This document shows, piece after piece, positions 4,243 to 6,813 of a stretch of DNA of 6,813 bases. Positions within the stretch are counted from its first letter, which is position 1. Each line of letters begins with the position of its first letter. This DNA comes from Chloroflexi bacterium RBG_19FT_COMBO_55_16 (GTDB lineage: Bacteria > Chloroflexota > Anaerolineae > Anaerolineales > UBA4823): the NCBI GenBank assembly GCA_001795335.1, contig MGOK01000116.1, positions 1 through 6,813 on the forward strand, given 5' to 3'. A program made the position numbers and the translations under genes. The notes below the pieces were generated by a model. It made no database searches, was not told where the DNA came from, and saw only the letters and a list, made by a program, of their open reading frames with translations.

Positions 4243-6813
4243 TTAGCGCTCGTATATCGTCACAGGTAGGAAGGTCAGGTGACTAGCCTCACCCGCGATG
4301 AATACCGATCCGTCTACAGCCTCTCCGTCCAGGCTGAAGCCGGTGGAACTACCGAAAGATGCGCGTGGATCGAGGGATGACTTGACTTCCGCCAGGAAAG
4401 AACCCTCCGGCTGGCCAGCGATCAGCCCGATTGTCAGGATGTTACCCGTGGGTATTATCGCCTGCGGGATACCTAGCTGAAAAACGACAATATCCAGCTC
4501 TCCGTCGGTGTCTGCAGGATCGTATTGGGCGGTTGCCAGGAAACCATCCGGCAGGTTGAAGTTGATGGCATCAGGCAGCCCATCTCCATCCTTATCGGAA
4601 GGGTTGAAGGACAACCAGGATTGATCGAAATCAACCGAGAAGACTAAGCTGGAGACTTCCTGGCCCCAGGTGTCCAGGTGGATGGGCAGCGCCGCTCGCC
4701 CTCCAGGCCAGATGGGCACCTTGGCTGGGATGGTTAAGGTGATGTTTCCAGCCCTTCCTATCAGGCCTCCGCTAGCAAGGTTCTGCTTAAGCGGGTCGGG
4801 TCCACCAGTGCAAGAAGCTGAACCGCCGCCATAGATGATCAGCACTGTGCAGGATAAGTCACCAGCATCGACCACGACGTCCTGGTTCGGATTGCAACCA
4901 ACCGGATTGCCGCGGAAAGTTCCACCGGGCGTATCGTTGGGGAACGAGCCGTCGCCATCAAAGATTTCAAGCACCAGGGCGCTCAGATCGCCGGCGTCAA
5001 CCTGGCTGTCGCCATTGCAGTCGCCCAATAACCCGGCCAGGATGTGGACAAAGCCATCCGCAGTATAGCCAAGGATGCTCAGGCCATTGCTGCCGAAGGA
5101 TGCGCCGGGATCGGTGGAGAATCCCACCCGAGCCAGGTAGGGTGAGGGTGAGCTGGCACAGGCTGCCTTGACTTCCAGCTTGAACGTAACGATCGTCCCA
5201 TCTGGGATTGGCGTAAGAGGCGCAGATGGGTCATATATTGAGATGTCCAATTCACCATTCCGGTCACCAGGGGTGAACGTCCAGCTGGTAACGAAATTGG
5301 CAGGCACGTTGAACTCGATGGCATTCGGCAGACCGGGGTTGAAGCCCAAGCAACTCTGGTCGTAATCGACGGAGAAAGTTGTAGTATCGATCGCCATCCC
5401 GTTTCTATCAAAGATCACAGGCACGGAGACAGTCGAGCCGATACTGCCCGGGATATTTCCTGGAATGCTCAAGAAGGTGGGGATACCCCGTTGGCTGTTG
5501 TAAGCAAATACATCCCAGGCGCTGTTCGTATCGTTGGTCACCAGATTGGTTGCTTCAGAGACGAAGGCCACATGCTGGCTGTTCTGGGAGATGACCGGCG
5601 CAAAGGACCAGTCATTAGGTTCGCCCTGGTTGAAGCTCAGCGAGATGCGATTGGTTAATCCGAATGCGTAAACTCCCTCTATTACTTGGGTACGGTCGTG
5701 AACAAAGATGTCCCGCCTGGCATTCAGGTCCGGCAGGTGGACATCCAGGTTGTTAGCCTCCGAGGCAAAAGTAACGAACCGCCCGTCTCCTGAGATCGAG
5801 GGAGAGTAAGAATCACCGTTGAGCGCCTCCTGGCCGAAGAAGTTGATCGAGACGCGGCTGATCAACCCACTGCCCCGAGCCCAGACGAAGATATCGGCGT
5901 CATAGTCGCCTGCAGCTTCGACCAAATCCAGGCTGTAGGCTCGTGACGCAAAGGCTACGAAGAGGCTGTTGCCAGAGATGAACGGGGTGTAGGAGTCTCC
6001 GAGATCGCCACCTGCACTGGTTGAGACCAATCTGGTAGCACCGATTGCGCAACTAACGAAGACGTCAGACAGGTTACCGTTTAAATCATTCGTCACGAGG
6101 TTGTCAGCGACAGAAGCGAAGGCAATACACAGCCCGTTGTTGGAGATGGTTGGGGTGAACGAATCGCCATTCCCCTGCGGGTTGCCTGTGTTCGTATTGG
6201 GAACCGATATGCGGAAGGTCTGGTTGGTGTTCATATCCCGCAGGAAGATATCGGAGGAAATGTTCGTATCGCCGGACACCAGGTTGGTCGCTTCGGAGCG
6301 GAAGACGACCAGGTTGGTCGCGGAGGCGATAAACGGCTGGTCGGATGGCCCGTTGCCTTTTTCGACAGGAGATCCATTTCTCAGCGAGACGATCTTGATA
6401 TTCCCAGTTGCCCGTTCGTAGCGGAAGACATCCCGAACGCCATTGCCATCCCCTGACACCAGGTTGCTTGCGTCTGAACTGAAAACAATGAATCTGGCAT
6501 CTGGAGAGATGGCCACTTCCCAGGAGTCGCCGTTAGCTTGTGCGCCGCTGGAGGCTTTGGAGATGCGTGTCGTCTCGACAAATCCAGGTTCATCATATAA
6601 ACCGTCCTGATCTGTGTCGCGGTCGCGCAGGAAGACATCCCGGTGGCCGTTCGTGTCACCGTCCACCAGGTTGCTGGCTTCGGACGAGAAGACCACATAA
6701 CGCCCATTGCCAGAAATGCCGGCGCTGTACATCTCGAAATCCAGGCCGGAGGAGGCGTTGCCTTGAGTATCGTTGGTGTGCAGCGAGACGCGCTTGATCA
6801 CCCCGCCTTTGCA
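4243..6813 (-). CDS. Propeller-cohesin-dockerin-cohesin extracellular protein, 5' end cut by window
   Basis: The frame is open to the window edge, giving 856 visible residues. A GTG exists at 6801, but four further in-frame codons (CKGG) precede it, and an exported protein should begin with a signal peptide that is absent, so the true start lies beyond 6813. Numbering from 6801: residues 1-439 hold seven TolB/PD40-like blades (consensus ISxDGRxVxFxSxAxNLVxxD then DVFxxDR). Residues 441-587 are a cohesin-like domain. Residues 592-658 are a type I dockerin with calcium loops DCNGDSQVDAGD and NPNQDVVVDAGD. Residues 684-836 are a second cohesin-like domain, carrying an extra calcium-type loop DKDGDGLPD. 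A tail, HLTFLPVTIYER, ends the protein. No enzyme active site is visible. It is followed after 17 bases by another cohesin-like gene. Probable role: extracellular, calcium-dependent protein-protein or surface assembly. The domain calls are strong; the biological job is inferred. Confidence 0.9.
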   Translation of the reverse strand, partial: CKGGVIKRVSLHTNDTQGNASSGLDFEMYSAGISGNGRYVVFSSEASNLVDGDTNGHRDVFLRDRDTDQDGLYDEPGFVETTRISKASSGAQANGDSWEVAISPDARFIVFSSDASNLVSGDGNGVRDVFRYERATGNIKIVSLRNGSPVEKGNGPSDQPFIASATNLVVFRSEATNLVSGDTNISSDIFLRDMNTNQTFRISVPNTNTGNPQGNGDSFTPTISNNGLCIAFASVADNLVTNDLNGNLSDVFVSCAIGATRLVSTSAGGDLGDSYTPFISGNSLFVAFASRAYSLDLVEAAGDYDADIFVWARGSGLISRVSINFFGQEALNGDSYSPSISGDGRFVTFASEANNLDVHLPDLNARRDIFVHDRTQVIEGVYAFGLTNRISLSFNQGEPNDWSFAPVISQNSQHVAFVSEATNLVTNDTNSAWDVFAYNSQRGIPTFLSIPGNIPGSIGSTVSVPVIFDRNGMAIDTTTFSVDYDQSCLGFNPGLPNAIEFNVPANFVTSWTFTPGDRNGELDISIYDPSAPLTPIPDGTIVTFKLEVKAACASSPSPYLARVGFSTDPGASFGSNGLSILGYTADGFVHILAGLLGDCNGDSQVDAGDLSALVLEIFDGDGSFPNDTPGGTFRGNPVGCNPNQDVVVDAGDLSCTVLIIYGGGSASCTGGPDPLKQNLASGGLIGRAGNITLTIPAKVPIWPGGRAALPIHLDTWGQEVSSLVFSVDFDQSWLSFNPSDKDGDGLPDAINFNLPDGFLATAQYDPADTDGELDIVVFQLGIPQAIIPTGNILTIGLIAGQPEGSFLAEVKSSLDPRASFGSSTGFSLDGEAVDGSVFIAGEASHLTFLPVTIYER
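4294..4752 (-). other. Cohesin-like domain (second in the large protein)
   Basis: Residues 684-836. It keeps the conserved VFSVDFDQSWLSFNP strand and the DTDGELDIVVF turn, and ends ASFGSSTGFSLDGEAVDGSV. Compared with the other copies it has an inserted DKDGDGLPD loop (736-744) of the thrombospondin-type-3 calcium-binding kind between the WLSFNP strand and the INFNLP strand. Confidence 0.78.
4828..5028 (-). other. Type I dockerin domain
   Basis: Residues 592-658. Loop 1 (594-605) is D-C-N-G-D-S-Q-V-D-A-G-D and loop 2 (637-648) is N-P-N-Q-D-V-V-V-D-A-G-D. Both have acidic or Asn ligands at positions 1, 3, 5, 9 and 12 of the F-hand calcium loop, followed by LSALVLEIF and LSCTVLIIYGG helices. 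Recognition positions 10-11 are Ala-Gly in both halves, so the domain is internally symmetric and could bind in either orientation. Four Cys (595, 636, 651, 664) are unusual for a dockerin and could form disulfides. It is internal rather than C-terminal. Confidence 0.88.
5041..5481 (-). other. Cohesin-like domain (first in the large protein)
   Basis: Residues 441-587: starts at LSIPGNIPGS, contains TFSVDYDQSCLGFNPGLPN, the DRNGELDI turn, and ends ASFGSNGLSILGYTADGFVHI-like strand. It differs from the other two copies by Cys484 in place of the conserved Trp and by a second Cys at 548, which may pair. It leads directly into the dockerin without a linker. Confidence 0.78.
5485..6801 (-). repeat. 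Seven tandem TolB/PD40-like beta-propeller blades
   Basis: Seven units of about 52-80 residues start near residues 1, 81, 140, 200, 261, 319 and 388. Each has a GxxNGDSxxPxIS lead, a hydrophobic strand ending FxS, an AxNLV segment, and D[VI]F followed by a polar turn and RIS/RVS. Blade 1 carries an inserted DTDQDGLYD calcium-type loop (62-70) before its last strand. Blades 5 and 6 have insertions around the NL segment. At least part of another unit may lie beyond the window, since the residues CKGGVIKRVS at the edge look like the last strand of a preceding blade. The DNA repeats are diverged, so this is an old expansion. Confidence 0.85.

Noticed and set aside
5079..5411. Minus-strand 110-codon frame inside the large gene
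   Set aside because: It is a frame-shifted reading of the first cohesin-like domain; the main frame is intact and has clear domain motifs.
6381..6707. Minus-strand 108-codon frame
   Set aside because: It overlaps propeller blades 1 and 2 in another frame and has a composition typical of an out-of-frame reading.
6799..6801. GTG as the real start of the propeller gene
   Set aside because: The frame continues to the window edge, there is no signal peptide, and it would begin in the last strand of a propeller blade.
5485..6801. CRISPR array or DNA tandem repeat
   Set aside because: The periodicity is at protein level (propeller blades of unequal length) with diverged DNA and no constant spacers.
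2969..6813. Cellulosome gene cluster
   Set aside because: No glycoside hydrolase, S-layer homology domain or multi-cohesin scaffoldin with enzyme partners is present; cohesin and dockerin modules alone do not justify the name.

Overview
The window carries four genes, all on the minus strand, so transcription runs from high to low coordinates. The two outermost genes are cut by the window edges. I see no convincing plus-strand gene, tRNA, rRNA, CRISPR array or transposase. The gene content suggests a Chloroflexota bacterium, probably of the Anaerolineae type. That is inference from three things: cohesin-like and dockerin modules in non-cellulosomal secreted proteins, a YLPxVLR-type segment next to a Pro/Thr linker, and a divergent CapA lipoprotein family that I associate with that phylum. 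No marker gene confirms it.

Right half (6813 to 2969): two genes 17 bases apart, almost certainly an operon of exported, calcium-dependent adhesion or scaffold-type proteins. The first (cut at its 5' end) has at least seven TolB/PD40-like beta-propeller repeats, then cohesin-like domain, type I dockerin, second cohesin-like domain, and a short tail. The second has a signal peptide, a third cohesin-like domain clearly paralogous to the other two, a YLPIVLRNF segment, a Pro/Ser/Thr linker and a C-terminal carbohydrate-binding-like beta-sandwich. No glycoside hydrolase is present, so this is not evidence of a cellulosome. It looks more like a surface or extracellular assembly in which partners could be joined by cohesin-dockerin contacts.

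Middle (2968 to 2790): a 179-base gap holding an inverted repeat that can act as terminator for the cohesin operon, a perfect TATAAT -10-like box for the next gene, and an AGGAGG sequence with no usable start codon beside it.

Left half (2789 to 1): a bifunctional formiminotransferase-cyclodeaminase (histidine degradation / one-carbon folate metabolism), overlapping by ATGA the start of an exported lipoprotein whose C-terminal part is a divergent CapA (PgsA-like) domain. The lipoprotein frame is open from 1218 to base 1 without a stop and runs off the window, so it is easily missed by tools that require a stop codon. The pairing of a cytosolic folate enzyme with an exported CapA-like lipoprotein is not explained by any pathway I know.
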